From positions 3,189 through 41,017 of the forward strand of contig VBKE01000294.1 in the NCBI GenBank assembly GCA_005879605.1: a stretch of DNA of 37,829 nt, in the 5' to 3' direction. Positions 9,019-16,806 of this stretch are shown in pieces (position 1 is the stretch's first letter; the number at the start of each line of letters is the position of its first letter). The translations under genes and the position numbers were made by a program. The notes beneath the pieces were generated by a model that saw nothing but the letters and a program-made list of their open reading frames with translations, was not told the DNA's origin and ran no database searches. Origin of the DNA: Deltaproteobacteria bacterium. GTDB taxonomy: Bacteria; Desulfobacterota; Binatia; UBA9968.

Positions 9019-9076
9019 ACTTACCGTTTTTAAAGTATGATGGCTTAGGGAAAAGATCAAGGCATCAAGATGCAAG

Positions 9077-9796
9077 TCAGGTAGGCCACCTTGATTCTAT
9101 AGAGACTCGTTTCACGGCTCTTTTGCCACGTTGAATCTGGTAAAGGACTTTCTCGGTCGTTTCCAAGCAGGTTAGCTTATTACCATACACCAGACCCGTA
9201 TCAAGGCCGACTTTATAGGGAAGATCGTAGAAAACGTCATGTTGAGGCGTGTGTCCGAACAACACCGTATAGGCAAGCGTGTGGGGACTATAGATAAATT
9301 GATTCCGAATCCAAAACAATTCAGATTCCGTTTGGTCCTTCAACGGCTTTAACGGATGGATGCCCGCGTGGACGCATAAAAAGGGTTCCATGACGTAGTA
9401 GGTCAAAAGATTTCTATAAAAATCCATGTGGGCTGATGGAATCAGTGAAAGCGCTTCATGTGATGGGATCTCCGCCTTAGAAAAACCATAGCTTGCCAGT
9501 GTTGCCTTGCCTCCATTGAATAGAAACATATCCCCGTGCTGTCCGGCTAAGCCCAGGTAGGACAACAGCATGTCTTCGTGGTTCCCCTTCAGAAATACGA
9601 ATTCGTAGGCACCGCGGTCCTTCTGAAGTTCTAGCAAAAACGATATGACTCCGCTGGAGTCGGGACCTCGGTCGATATAATCGCCCAGAAAGACCAAACG
9701 GTCGCCGCTCTCGAGGGGAAGAGCCTGAACTAAGTAAACCAGTTCATCGGGACACCCATGAATATCTCCGATGACATAAGACCGCATAATTGTCAT
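9077..9796 (-). CDS. PP2A-like Ser/Thr protein phosphatase / metallophosphoesterase
   Basis: A 239-residue calcineurin-type metallophosphatase. Metal-binding motifs in order: GDIHG (10-14), GDYIDRG (38-44), GNHE (71-74), a later VHAG with a metal-binding His, and FGHTP. This set matches the bacterial PrpA/PrpB and ApaH-like group that removes phosphate from proteins or cleaves dinucleoside polyphosphates; the sequence alone does not decide which. Two in-frame starts are possible (9796 and 9787), with no good ribosome site for either. A tRNA gene lies downstream on the same strand, and a small membrane protein is divergent upstream. Confidence 0.88.
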   Translation of the reverse strand: MTIMRSYVIGDIHGCPDELVYLVQALPLESGDRLVFLGDYIDRGPDSSGVISFLLELQKDRGAYEFVFLKGNHEDMLLSYLGLAGQHGDMFLFNGGKATLASYGFSKAEIPSHEALSLIPSAHMDFYRNLLTYYVMEPFLCVHAGIHPLKPLKDQTESELFWIRNQFIYSPHTLAYTVLFGHTPQHDVFYDLPYKVGLDTGLVYGNKLTCLETTEKVLYQIQRGKRAVKRVSIESRWPT

Positions 9797-9903
9797 GGTA
9801 AGCTAGTCGGGTGGCGAGTGCAAACAAGCAAACGGCGCGAGGCCCAGATTTCGCGGCCGAGAAATTGACCGTAAGGTCTGGTTCTGTTAAATGAACAATC
9901 AAT

Positions 9904-10305
9904 ATGAAAGCACGTGATATCTATTCCAGTTATCTGTTAATTGTTGGGGCCATGTGTTTGGTACTGGGGATTGGAAATTGGATTGTCGGAGCCGTGGAAA
10001 CGACCAAATATCAGAACCTATTGCATAAAACGGCTCAAACTGGCTTAGAGGAAACTTACCGAAGTTTTCAAGAGCTGGATCATCAAAAGAATGAAGAAGT
10101 GCTCCGGCGGATCAATGAGAACCGGGAAAAATACAATGCCGCGAGGGTCAAACTAAACTTTTTCTATGTTGTGCTTATAGGTGGAAGGGTCTTATTCTTA
10201 AGCGGGGCGGTGCTGACTCTGTGCTCGCTCATTCGCTTGATCCGGCGCGATACGCAGTTCAAGATACGGCGGCTAGAGGGGTTGGCCGGGAAGGATATTT
10301 TGTAG
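9904..10305 (+). CDS. small membrane protein, unknown
   Basis: 133 residues with two predicted membrane helices (about 9-31, LLIVGAMCLVLGIGNWIVGAV, and 85-107, FFYVVLIGGRVLFLSGAVLTL). They flank a charged helical segment rich in Glu, Lys and Arg (40-80), followed by a basic cytoplasmic tail. The shape recalls sensor or chemoreceptor-like 'helix-in, loop, helix-out' proteins without an output domain, but no family is recognised. It converges on the homoserine kinase gene with 26 bases between stops. Confidence 0.6.
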   Translation: MKARDIYSSYLLIVGAMCLVLGIGNWIVGAVETTKYQNLLHKTAQTGLEETYRSFQELDHQKNEEVLRRINENREKYNAARVKLNFFYVVLIGGRVLFLSGAVLTLCSLIRLIRRDTQFKIRRLEGLAGKDIL

Positions 10306-10331
10306 CAATGAGGGGAAACTCCGGCTAAAAA

Positions 10332-11354
10332 TCATTTGGAAGGTTTTGATTTTTGATATTTGCGATAATCGTAGCCGGTCGCCATGGCCAGTAAAATGTC
10401 TTCCATGCCACCGCTTTTTTCCCGTCGCAGAATCAAAAGTCGGTCGTAAAATTCCTTGTAGTCTTTGTATATTCTTTGGTTGTCCTCAACTTTTCTCAAG
10501 TAGAAATCCTTGATCCGTGTGACGGTGAATCGTAATGCGGAAAAACGCAGTTCATTGGGAAACGAGTCCCATTCCGGAAGCGAAAGAGGCCGCAAGCTTT
10601 CATAGCCCGAAATCAGGCCTTCGAAGCGGTCGATTCGATAGCGATCATCGATAAAACATAGTGCGTTAACGGCAGTGGCGAGATCGTAGATGAGCTTTCC
10701 GCGACAAGCCGCCTCGAAATCCATAATGCCTACGAGCCGGTTACCTTTAAGCTTTACATTGTCAGGAAACAAGTCTCCATGGATGATCCCTTTGGGAAGA
10801 TTATTATCCAAATAGTTTTCCAGGTAGGAAAATTCGTCGTCTAGGACTCGAACTATGTTTTTAAGATGAGAAGGCAGTTGGCGCCGAACTTCGCGATAAA
10901 TGGCAACGATTCTGTTAAACCCAAAGCGATTATCAATACCCTTCTTGTAGCTCCTTCCAATCAAATGAAGATCAGCCAAAGCGTGCCCCAAGGTTTCAAG
11001 GTGTGTCGTCGTCAGAGACTCGACGGGTAACTCGACTCCGTCTAGATAACGGCTTAGTGTGATGCACTTACCTTGGACATCCCAATAATATCTGCCAGTC
11101 TTGCTCTTAAGCGGCTGGAGACAGGGGAATCCTTGCTTCTTAAGGTGAAGAAGGAGGTCGAGTTCCTGCTTTACTTCAAGCTCACTTTTGACTTCATCGA
11201 TCTTGGCGAAGTAGCGCCCTCGCTTGGTTTCGATAAGATAGTGGGTGTTTACTGAGCCGTTTCTGATGCCGGAATAAGAGATCACGTCGCCGAGTGCGAA
11301 CTCGTCTGCGAGTTTAGCGATTTCTTTCTTATTGAGTACCGAATAAATGGCCAT
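10332..11354 (-). CDS. thrB: homoserine kinase, APH-fold type (ThrB2-like)
   Basis: A 340-residue kinase of the aminoglycoside-phosphotransferase/choline-kinase fold. It matches the non-GHMP homoserine kinases that feed threonine synthesis. Seen: N-lobe NGSVNTHYLIETKRGRYFAKI, catalytic loop IHGDLFPDN (D194), and metal-binding MDFEAA (D212). The family starts 'MAVYTxLxxxE', as here. A looser APH-type kinase role is the alternative. No threonine or homoserine genes are adjacent. Base composition looks more AT-rich than the operons on either side. Confidence 0.82.
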   Translation of the reverse strand: MAIYSVLNKKEIAKLADEFALGDVISYSGIRNGSVNTHYLIETKRGRYFAKIDEVKSELEVKQELDLLLHLKKQGFPCLQPLKSKTGRYYWDVQGKCITLSRYLDGVELPVESLTTTHLETLGHALADLHLIGRSYKKGIDNRFGFNRIVAIYREVRRQLPSHLKNIVRVLDDEFSYLENYLDNNLPKGIIHGDLFPDNVKLKGNRLVGIMDFEAACRGKLIYDLATAVNALCFIDDRYRIDRFEGLISGYESLRPLSLPEWDSFPNELRFSALRFTVTRIKDFYLRKVEDNQRIYKDYKEFYDRLLILRREKSGGMEDILLAMATGYDYRKYQKSKPSK

Positions 11355-11679
11355 TCATTTTCTTTCTATCGCCAGGCTCGCGTAATCCCCAGTCAACCAC
11401 CATTTGAACCAAGATCATCTATTATTAGGGCTAACTATGCTATATATAATAGGAAACTCGACGAAAGTCAATATAAGATTGTTTTCTCTATTAAGATTGA
11501 TTCCTTTATCAGTGTACTTAAAGCGATACGAGAGGTCAAATTTATTCATTTTAAGCCAGGGGCACGGTCCTCGCAGAGGCCTTCCTGAATACTAGTTAGC
11601 CGCTGAGCTACCAGGGCCCATGACTTGAAGAATTTCTTTCCTTCTATCATTTTAGCATTCGCGGTAGCAAATTTTTTTC
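11355..11679. other. AT-rich intergenic region
   Basis: No gene is supported. 11430-11550 is markedly AT-rich (runs such as CTATATATAATAGG), unlike the neighbouring GC-balanced DNA. At 11558-11620 the minus strand reads GCCCTGGTAGCTCAGCGGC and then loses tRNA folding. This may be a 5' tRNA-like remnant, but no matching acceptor or T-arm exists. The 63-codon plus-strand frame at 11404-11595 has no ribosome site and no recognisable protein. Confidence 0.4.
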
Positions 11680-11707
11680 TTGACAACCATAGTCCTGTTT
11701 ATCTAAT
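11680..11707 (+). promoter_or_regulatory. sigma70-type promoter of the cold-shock gene
   Basis: A consensus -35 TTGACA (11680-11685) and a 16-base spacer precede TCTAAT (11702-11707, one mismatch to TATAAT). A T-tract precedes the -35 and could act as an UP element. Transcription from here gives a leader of about 180 bases before the csp start. The same 14 bases (TTTTTTTCTTGACA) recur in the promoter at 16006. Confidence 0.65.
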
Positions 11708-11819
11708 GTCGCACCCCAAGAACGCGGGGCGTCTTCTCTTCCGTAACTGGATCACAGCTTGAGTCCCCCGGCCGTGACCGGAATTACAGGTAAAGACAAG
11801 ACAAGGTAAAGTTTTGGAA

Positions 11820-11886
11820 ATGGCTTGGGGAGCCATATGATTTAATGTCCGCATGCGGTTAAATAAAGTACGCGCGGACAGGGAGG
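11820..11886 (+). promoter_or_regulatory. structured 5' leader of the cold-shock gene
   Basis: Two hairpins precede the ribosome site GGGAGG. ATGGCT/AGCCAT (11820-11836) has a five-base loop. GTCCGC (11847-11852) can pair with GCGGAC (11874-11879) immediately before the ribosome site, while the overlapping palindrome CCGCATGCGG (11849-11858) offers an exclusive alternative. This resembles temperature-responsive cspA leaders; function here is inferred. Confidence 0.4.
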
Positions 11887-11893
11887 TTTACGG

Positions 11894-12094
11894 ATGGCAA
11901 CCGGAAAGGTGAAATGGTTCAACAATTCCAAAGGGTATGGTTTTATCGAGAAAGAAGGTGGAGGCGACGTTTTTGTCCACTATTCAGCAATTCAGGGTGA
12001 TGGCTTCAAGACGTTAAATGAAGGTCAGGCCGTTGAATTTGAAATCGCACAAGGAGAAAAAGGTCCCCAGGCCATCAACGTTGTGAAACTCTAA
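11894..12094 (+). CDS. cspA: cold-shock protein (CspA family)
   Basis: A 66-residue single cold-shock domain that binds single-stranded RNA or DNA and melts RNA secondary structure. RNP1 is KGYGFI (13-18) and RNP2 is VFVHY (26-30). The start [14 protein letters not shown] and the length are canonical. GGGAGG lies eight bases before the ATG. It is a monocistronic unit with its own promoter, a leader of about 180 bases with alternative hairpins, and a terminator-like repeat 10 bases after the stop. Confidence 0.96.
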   Translation: MATGKVKWFNNSKGYGFIEKEGGGDVFVHYSAIQGDGFKTLNEGQAVEFEIAQGEKGPQAINVVKL

Positions 12095-12104
12095 CATACC
12101 TTAT

Positions 12105-12155
12105 AAGTGGCAAGAACCAACCGGCGAAATAACATTGGGGCTTGCCACTTTGTTT
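12105..12155 (+). terminator. terminator-like 10-bp inverted repeat after csp
   Basis: AAGTGGCAAG (12105-12114) and CTTGCCACTT (12141-12150) are perfect complements separated by 26 bases. They are followed by TGTTTATA, and the stop codon of csp lies 10 bases upstream. The T-run is poor and the loop long, so this could be an imperfect terminator or an mRNA-stabilising 3' hairpin. Confidence 0.55.
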
Positions 12156-12321
12156 ATACAGCGACTCCGTGTATACGTTCAGAGACTGTTCTTGCTTTCT
12201 TACCGGATGTGCGAAAATTCGTCACGGCCGACTTTTATCCCGATCCCCGTGGCCCCGCTGTGAATTAATTTGAGTGTTCTACAGAAAAATAGTAGTTTTA
12301 TGTTTAGGAAACAACCGCAAG

Positions 12322-12831
12322 ATGGTACCAAATAATTTTGCGAGCAACTCGAAATTTGGCCAGGAAAATCTATTGGCTGAAACCGTTGTCCTTACGCGTT
12401 TGGACAAGGCGATAGGCTGGGCTCGCAAGTATTCTTTGTTCCCATATCCTTTCGCGACGGCCTGCTGCGCCATGGAGTATATGTCCCTGTCGATGTCACC
12501 GTACGACATCGACCGCTTCGGTGCTTTGTTGCCGCGTTTTAGCCCCAGACAGGCGGACTTATTGATGGTAATCGGTACGGTAAATCACAAACTGTCGCCT
12601 GTGTTAAAACGGGTCTACGAACAGATGTCCGAGCCTAAGTGGGTGATGGCCTTCGGGGCCTGCGCCGCGAGCGGCGGATTTTACGATAATTACGCGACAG
12701 TGCAAGGCATCGATCGAATTATTCCCGTCGATGTTTACGTTCCCGGCTGTCCTCCTCGCCCGGAGGCGGTACTTGACGGCTTAATGGAACTCCAAGGCAA
12801 GATAGCAAGTCAAAAGCAGCCGATGAAATAA
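12322..12831 (+). CDS. nuoB: NADH-quinone oxidoreductase subunit B (orphan)
   Basis: A 169-residue NuoB/PSST subunit, which holds the N2 [4Fe-4S] cluster that hands electrons to quinone. All four ligands are present: C48-C49 (FATACCAMEY), C114 (AFGACAASGG) and C143 (VPGCPPRPEA), with spacings equal to the E. coli subunit. Start choice: ATG 12322 gives the usual family N-terminus. An upstream in-frame GTG at 12274 would add 16 atypical residues. No other nuo gene is next to it, so it is either the second copy of a split complex or belongs to another complex-I-like or hydrogenase-type enzyme encoded elsewhere. Confidence 0.93.
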   Translation: MVPNNFASNSKFGQENLLAETVVLTRLDKAIGWARKYSLFPYPFATACCAMEYMSLSMSPYDIDRFGALLPRFSPRQADLLMVIGTVNHKLSPVLKRVYEQMSEPKWVMAFGACAASGGFYDNYATVQGIDRIIPVDVYVPGCPPRPEAVLDGLMELQGKIASQKQPMK

Positions 12832-12911
12832 AATTTCCATTTTGTTAAGAGTTCGAGTTTCACCGTGCTTTCTCCACGAGCCACCGCTTGTTGGCCGCAT
12901 AAGCAAGGATC

Positions 12912-13223
12912 ATGAGCGTACCAGACGAAAATCAGATTTCTCGCGGGACTGACGACCTCTTTCACCACGGAGTGATCACAAAGCTCTTCCCATCCAACAA
13001 TATGGGAATTGTACGGACGGAAAGTGGTCGAGAAGTGCCTTTTTCGTTTGAACTCGTGGTTCTCTTTGGCGAGGCAAAGTCAGTCCAGGATTTGAGAGAA
13101 GGAGAGCGAGTAGGCTATGACATCGGCTGGACCTCGAACGGCCTACGGGTTACTAAGATAAAGACGTATCCCCAAACTTTCAATGAATCCATTCAGGCAA
13201 ACCTAGAACGGGAGAAAGGTTAG
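12912..13223 (+). CDS. cold-shock-like OB-fold protein, uncharacterised
   Basis: A 103-residue protein whose core (about 18-85) follows the cold-shock domain layout: HGVITKLFPSNNMGIVRTESGREVPFSFELV, then DLREGERVGYDIGWTSNGLRVTKIK. The pattern 'G-V-I-x-G-I-V-x-V-P-F-x-F-E-L-V ... L-x-E-G-x-x-V-x-Y-D-I' mirrors CspA strands, but the aromatic RNP residues are largely replaced. I infer a divergent nucleic-acid-binding or ribosome-associated OB fold; the exact family is not recognised. Its 3' end overlaps by 21 bases the convergent membrane-protein gene. Confidence 0.5.
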   Translation: MSVPDENQISRGTDDLFHHGVITKLFPSNNMGIVRTESGREVPFSFELVVLFGEAKSVQDLREGERVGYDIGWTSNGLRVTKIKTYPQTFNESIQANLEREKG

Positions 13224-14033
13224 CGCGAGAATCTGTCTGCCCAAGATCTCTCCGACAAAAACTCCCAACAGCGCGATGTAAAAAAGCCCCGTCGCAGCCA
13301 TGGTATGCGGAATCAGCAAAGTTCGCCATATCATATAGGATAAGATCAAAGGCGCGACTTGTCCGACCAGCAATCGGATCACCAGTAAACTAGAATGGTT
13401 TGACCAGAGGCGCTGCATGTTTGTCACGCTGCCGCTCGAACCTAGAAAATGCAGTAGAATTGAAGACAGGATCAAAAATACACTTTGGACAATCAACGCA
13501 ACGACAAAAAACTTATAAATGCGGATGAAAGGGTCAAGGCTTTGACCGGTGTCGATTAGATACCAATGACCGATGAGCATGCCCACCGTAACGCTTCCGA
13601 GCAGCAAAGATGATAACAGAAAGCTCACCGGATAGATCAAGGTCTCAAAAGAGACGAGTGGCGCGCGGTAAAAGCTATGCGCGCTTAGCAGCAGACCGGT
13701 GAGACCCGTAAGAATGCTGGTGGAAAAACTTCGCGCTCTGAATCTTTGCCTTTCGCCCCATAGAGAAAATAGGTAACAGGCAAAAGAGAGTGTGAAGACA
13801 AGGTGAAACAAAATCTCTGCGGCCACAAGCCAAGTAAGATCGTTAGTGACCCTATCCCAGTAAAACGGGCTTTTGCCCCATAAGCTGAGCAGGCCGATAG
13901 CAAAAAGAACCCCGCCGGTCGATTTATAAAAAGCCCTTTCGAGTTCGTGAAAGGGCGTAACTGCCAACGCGAACAGTCCGCCCAATGCCACTTGATAGAA
14001 GAAAATAAGAAAGCTACTGGAAAAGCCTTGCAT
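13203..14033 (-). CDS. polytopic membrane protein, unknown
   Basis: About 276 residues with roughly eight hydrophobic helices. Polar anchor points include FHELERAFYKSTGG, YWDRVTNDL and GHWYLIDTGQSLDPF. The last recalls 'GHWYLV' stretches in uncharacterised membrane proteins near respiratory genes, so a redox or quinone-related role is possible but unproved. Start choice: the upstream reading frame overlaps ubiE and is a shadow. ATG 14033 lies four bases after the ubiE stop, and ATG 14045 (overlapping ubiE) is the alternative. It is last in the polyprenyl synthase-ubiE-membrane protein unit. Confidence 0.6.
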   Translation of the reverse strand: MQGFSSSFLIFFYQVALGGLFALAVTPFHELERAFYKSTGGVLFAIGLLSLWGKSPFYWDRVTNDLTWLVAAEILFHLVFTLSFACYLFSLWGERQRFRARSFSTSILTGLTGLLLSAHSFYRAPLVSFETLIYPVSFLLSSLLLGSVTVGMLIGHWYLIDTGQSLDPFIRIYKFFVVALIVQSVFLILSSILLHFLGSSGSVTNMQRLWSNHSSLLVIRLLVGQVAPLILSYMIWRTLLIPHTMAATGLFYIALLGVFVGEILGRQILALTFLPF

Positions 14034-14037
14034 GACT

Positions 14038-14775
14038 CTACGCATTGCGCGCGGAATGAATCGACTTTTCACCCACGTGCATGCACACTGCGCCCCTGAG
14101 AAATCTCTGAATCGTAACGCGTTCAAACCCAGCTTGTTCGATTGCCGTCGCAACGGTCTCGGGAGGATGAAACTGTCGGACCGATTCTGATAGATACTTG
14201 TAGGCGTCACGATCACCGGCTAGTAAGCCGCCGAGCCAGGGGACCAAGCGATAAAAATAGAAACCATAGAGGATCGAAAACCAACCTTTTGACGGCGGGA
14301 ACATATCCAATGAAACGAACTTGCCGCCCGGTTTCAAGACTCGAAACGCGTGAGCGAAGAGCAGAGAGAGATCCGAAACATTGCGCAGGACAAATGCCGT
14401 CATGACGCCATCGAACACGGCATCTTTAAAGGGAGCCAACAAGGCACTGCCTAATACAAAAAAAGTGTTGTCCCCCTGCGGCGCGCGGGATTTTTTTTCC
14501 TGAGCGAGTCTCAACATTTGCAGAGAGAAGTCTAAACCTACGATTCGCCCATTTCCTTGCGCGGCTTTGGCGGCGGCGAAAGTCAAGTCGCCGGTCCCCG
14601 CCCCGAGGTCTAAAATCAGCGGGTTTGGAACCGTCAAAACTGCTTTAATGGCTTGGTTCCTCCACCATGAATCGAGGCGAAAGCTAATGACCCGGTTGAG
14701 CAGGTCATAACGCCGCGCGATTCGGTCGAACATGTTTTGAACGGCGCGGTCGCGCGAATGATCGAAGGCCAGCAT
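14038..14775 (-). CDS. ubiE: demethylmenaquinone/ubiquinone C-methyltransferase
   Basis: A 245-residue SAM-dependent methyltransferase that adds the ring methyl group in menaquinone or ubiquinone synthesis. Seen: FDRIARRYDLLNRVISFRLDSWWR near the N-terminus (the UbiE signature), SAM-binding motif I LDLGAGTGDL, and RNVSDLSLLFAHAFRVLKPGGKFVSLDM. The start at ATG 14775 gives the expected N-terminus; a TTG at 14808 is open, with no ribosome site for either. It lies about 60 bases after the polyprenyl diphosphate synthase, a neighbour that makes the quinone side chain. Confidence 0.93.
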   Translation of the reverse strand: MLAFDHSRDRAVQNMFDRIARRYDLLNRVISFRLDSWWRNQAIKAVLTVPNPLILDLGAGTGDLTFAAAKAAQGNGRIVGLDFSLQMLRLAQEKKSRAPQGDNTFFVLGSALLAPFKDAVFDGVMTAFVLRNVSDLSLLFAHAFRVLKPGGKFVSLDMFPPSKGWFSILYGFYFYRLVPWLGGLLAGDRDAYKYLSESVRQFHPPETVATAIEQAGFERVTIQRFLRGAVCMHVGEKSIHSARNA

Positions 14776-14833
14776 TAGTAGGAATCGTAACTGACAGACC
14801 TCATCCAAACAGGATGACGATCGGTTTTGAGGT

Positions 14834-15916
14834 CTAGAAGTCTCTTTCGATAATCAGTTGTACCAGAGTTTTGAGGCCGTTGCGGTAAAGGGAAGGGGGC
14901 AGCTTCTTGACGGATTTGAGAGCTTCTTCGGCATAGCTTTTGGACAAAGACTTTGCCTGTTGGATCGCCGATCCTGCCTTTATTGCATCCAGAGCGATGG
15001 TAATCTGATTATCCGTCGGACGCGAGCGTTCGAACGCCTCACACACGGCCGGTTGGCTTTCGTTAAGGGCCAAAATGATTGGCAAGGCCGGGTTGCCATC
15101 CCGCAAATCCATCCCCGTCGGTTTTCCTAAAAGTTCGGAATGACCCACAACGTCAAGGATATCGTCCACCATCTGAAAAGCGATGCCCATATTCAATCCG
15201 TAGCGCTCGGTTTCATCCACCAGTGGGGCGTTGGCCCCGGCAAGGTAGGCGCCGATTTTTGCCCCGGTTTGAAACAATGAAGCGGTTTTCCGTTTAACGA
15301 TTTCGACGTAGTCGTCCAGGGTCACCGCGCGGTTTCGGTTAAAGAACCCCTGCAACATTTCGCCTTCGGTCAAAAGGGCACATGCATCCGCCGTCCACTG
15401 AACGATGGTCTCGTCGAATTTTCCGGCAAACTCAAAAGCTTTTATGAAGAGAAAATCCCCCGTCACCAAAGTGGACTTCAGGCCGAATTTTTTATAGGCG
15501 GACTCTTTGCCACGCCGGATCTCTGCGCCATCGATAATATCGTCATGGAGCAAAGTTGCGGTATGGATCAATTCGATTGCCGTGGCGATGTCGACGATGT
15601 CCTTTGTCCGCTTGCCGCCAAAAGCCAGGAAAGCCAAGAGGGTGACCATCGGTCGAACCCTCTTGCCACCGCCGTAAATCAGATGGGCAGCAATGTCCGT
15701 CAAAATCTGCTCGCGGGAACGGATGGCGCGCTTGAGATTGTCTTCGACGAGCTCGAGCTCATCACTCACATAGCTGAATGGATCGCCAGCCCCCTGAAGC
15801 GAGGGAATCTTGCGTTCGATGCCTGGTGCGACCGCGGAAATCGCCTTCAATAGCTTTGGTTTTGTTTCTTGAATCAGAAAGCCCCGCACGGCGAAAAGTT
15901 GGTTGAAAAATGGCAT
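14834..15916 (-). CDS. ispB: all-trans polyprenyl diphosphate synthase
   Basis: A 360-residue trans-prenyltransferase that elongates isoprenoid diphosphate to the quinone side chain. The first Asp-rich motif is DDIID (125-129, LLHDDIIDGAEIRRG) and the second is DDILD (251-255, FQMVDDILDVVG). GGGKRVRP (82-89) binds the diphosphate. The N-terminal 40 residues are extra relative to the E. coli enzyme. Chain length (octaprenyl or other) cannot be read from the sequence. It is first in a minus-strand unit with ubiE, so a menaquinone or ubiquinone role is well supported. Confidence 0.92.
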   Translation of the reverse strand: MPFFNQLFAVRGFLIQETKPKLLKAISAVAPGIERKIPSLQGAGDPFSYVSDELELVEDNLKRAIRSREQILTDIAAHLIYGGGKRVRPMVTLLAFLAFGGKRTKDIVDIATAIELIHTATLLHDDIIDGAEIRRGKESAYKKFGLKSTLVTGDFLFIKAFEFAGKFDETIVQWTADACALLTEGEMLQGFFNRNRAVTLDDYVEIVKRKTASLFQTGAKIGAYLAGANAPLVDETERYGLNMGIAFQMVDDILDVVGHSELLGKPTGMDLRDGNPALPIILALNESQPAVCEAFERSRPTDNQITIALDAIKAGSAIQQAKSLSKSYAEEALKSVKKLPPSLYRNGLKTLVQLIIERDF

Positions 15917-16005
15917 AGTTCAGTGGCCAGGTCAAGCAGCACTACCGCGCTGCGGTCATTGGCTGATTTCAACCTGGATTCTTAGGGAGGGAGACAGTTT
16001 TTTTC

Positions 16006-16035
16006 TTGACAAAAATGAGCCTCGCCTAATATACA
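16006..16035 (+). promoter_or_regulatory. promoter upstream of the PuuD-like gene
   Basis: TTGACA at 16006-16011, preceded by a T-tract, is followed by overlapping -10 candidates: TAATAT (16027-16032, 15-base spacer) and TATACA (16030-16035, 18-base spacer). It lies in the divergent region between the polyprenyl synthase and the membrane protein, and its 14-base T-tract plus -35 is identical to that of the csp promoter. Confidence 0.6.
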
Positions 16036-16104
16036 AACACTCGGAAGCATCACTTCACATTGATTCTTTGGTATACGGGTCAAGGATAGAAGGAGGGGAG
16101 AGTT

Positions 16105-16806
16105 ATGGAAGTTGCGCATTTTTTTCTACGTTGGATTCATTTCTTGGCGGGCATTACCTGGATCGGGATCCTGTACTATTTCAATTTTGTGCAAACGCCA
16201 TTTTTTGCTGAGACCGAGGCGCCGGTTCGAACCGGAGCGATACAGAAGCTCGTGCCGCGGGCTCTATGGTGGTTCCGCTGGGGCGCGATGTTTACGTTTT
16301 TGGCCGGCATTTTGATGTATCTAATGCGGATGGGTCAAATGGGCGGGGGGGGCTTCTTTCTCTCACAGTATGGTGTGGCCACCACTTTAGGTGGGTTGAT
16401 GGGCACGATTATGTTCTTAAACGTGTGGCTTGTCATCTGGCCCAACCAGCAAGTGGTGATTGCGTCGACAAATCAAGTCGCGCAGGGTGGTCAGGCCTTG
16501 CCCACTGCCGCAGCCGTGGGGCGGCGCGCGGCGCTCGCATCGAGGACAAACACGGTGTTTTCCATACCTATGCTCTTCTTCATGGGCGCCGCAAGTCACT
16601 ATCCCGGACTGGTCGGTCCGTCAGCGTACCACGCTGTTTTTTGGATTATCGCCTTGATCATTACCGGCGCGGTGGAATACAACGCTTTAGTGGGAACACA
16701 GGGGCCGACTAAAAAGCCCTTGGATTCTGTCTCTGGAGCGCTTTGGTCCGGTTTCATTCTCACGGCCGTCTTTTATGTGCTCGTGGGGCTAACGTTGATG
16801 AGTTGA
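16105..16806 (+). CDS. PuuD-like (urate hydroxylase family) membrane protein
   Basis: A 233-residue integral membrane protein with about six helices, matching the membrane half of the PuuD/DUF989 'urate hydroxylase' family. Landmarks are HFFLRWIHFLAGITWIGILYYFNFVQTPFF, LVPRALWWFRWGAMFTFLAGIL and MFLNVWLVIWPNQQ. Typical PuuD proteins carry a cytochrome c domain at the C-terminus; this one ends after the last helix (LVGLTLMS). A free cytochrome c gene lies convergent to it, overlapping its last 18 bases. The name describes similarity only: no purine genes are nearby, so an electron-transfer role is equally possible. AGGAGGGGAG precedes the ATG. Confidence 0.75.
   Translation: MEVAHFFLRWIHFLAGITWIGILYYFNFVQTPFFAETEAPVRTGAIQKLVPRALWWFRWGAMFTFLAGILMYLMRMGQMGGGGFFLSQYGVATTLGGLMGTIMFLNVWLVIWPNQQVVIASTNQVAQGGQALPTAAAVGRRAALASRTNTVFSIPMLFFMGAASHYPGLVGPSAYHAVFWIIALIITGAVEYNALVGTQGPTKKPLDSVSGALWSGFILTAVFYVLVGLTLMS

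Noticed and set aside
11558..11620. tRNA-like sequence on minus (GCCCTGGTAGCTCAGCGGC)
   Set aside because: Only the acceptor 5' strand and part of a D-arm are recognisable; there is no matching 3' acceptor, no anticodon stem and no T-arm. Kept only as a possible remnant in the intergenic entry.
14034..14216. 61-codon N-terminal extension of the membrane protein
   Set aside because: It overlaps the end of ubiE out of frame and lacks hydrophobic or family features.
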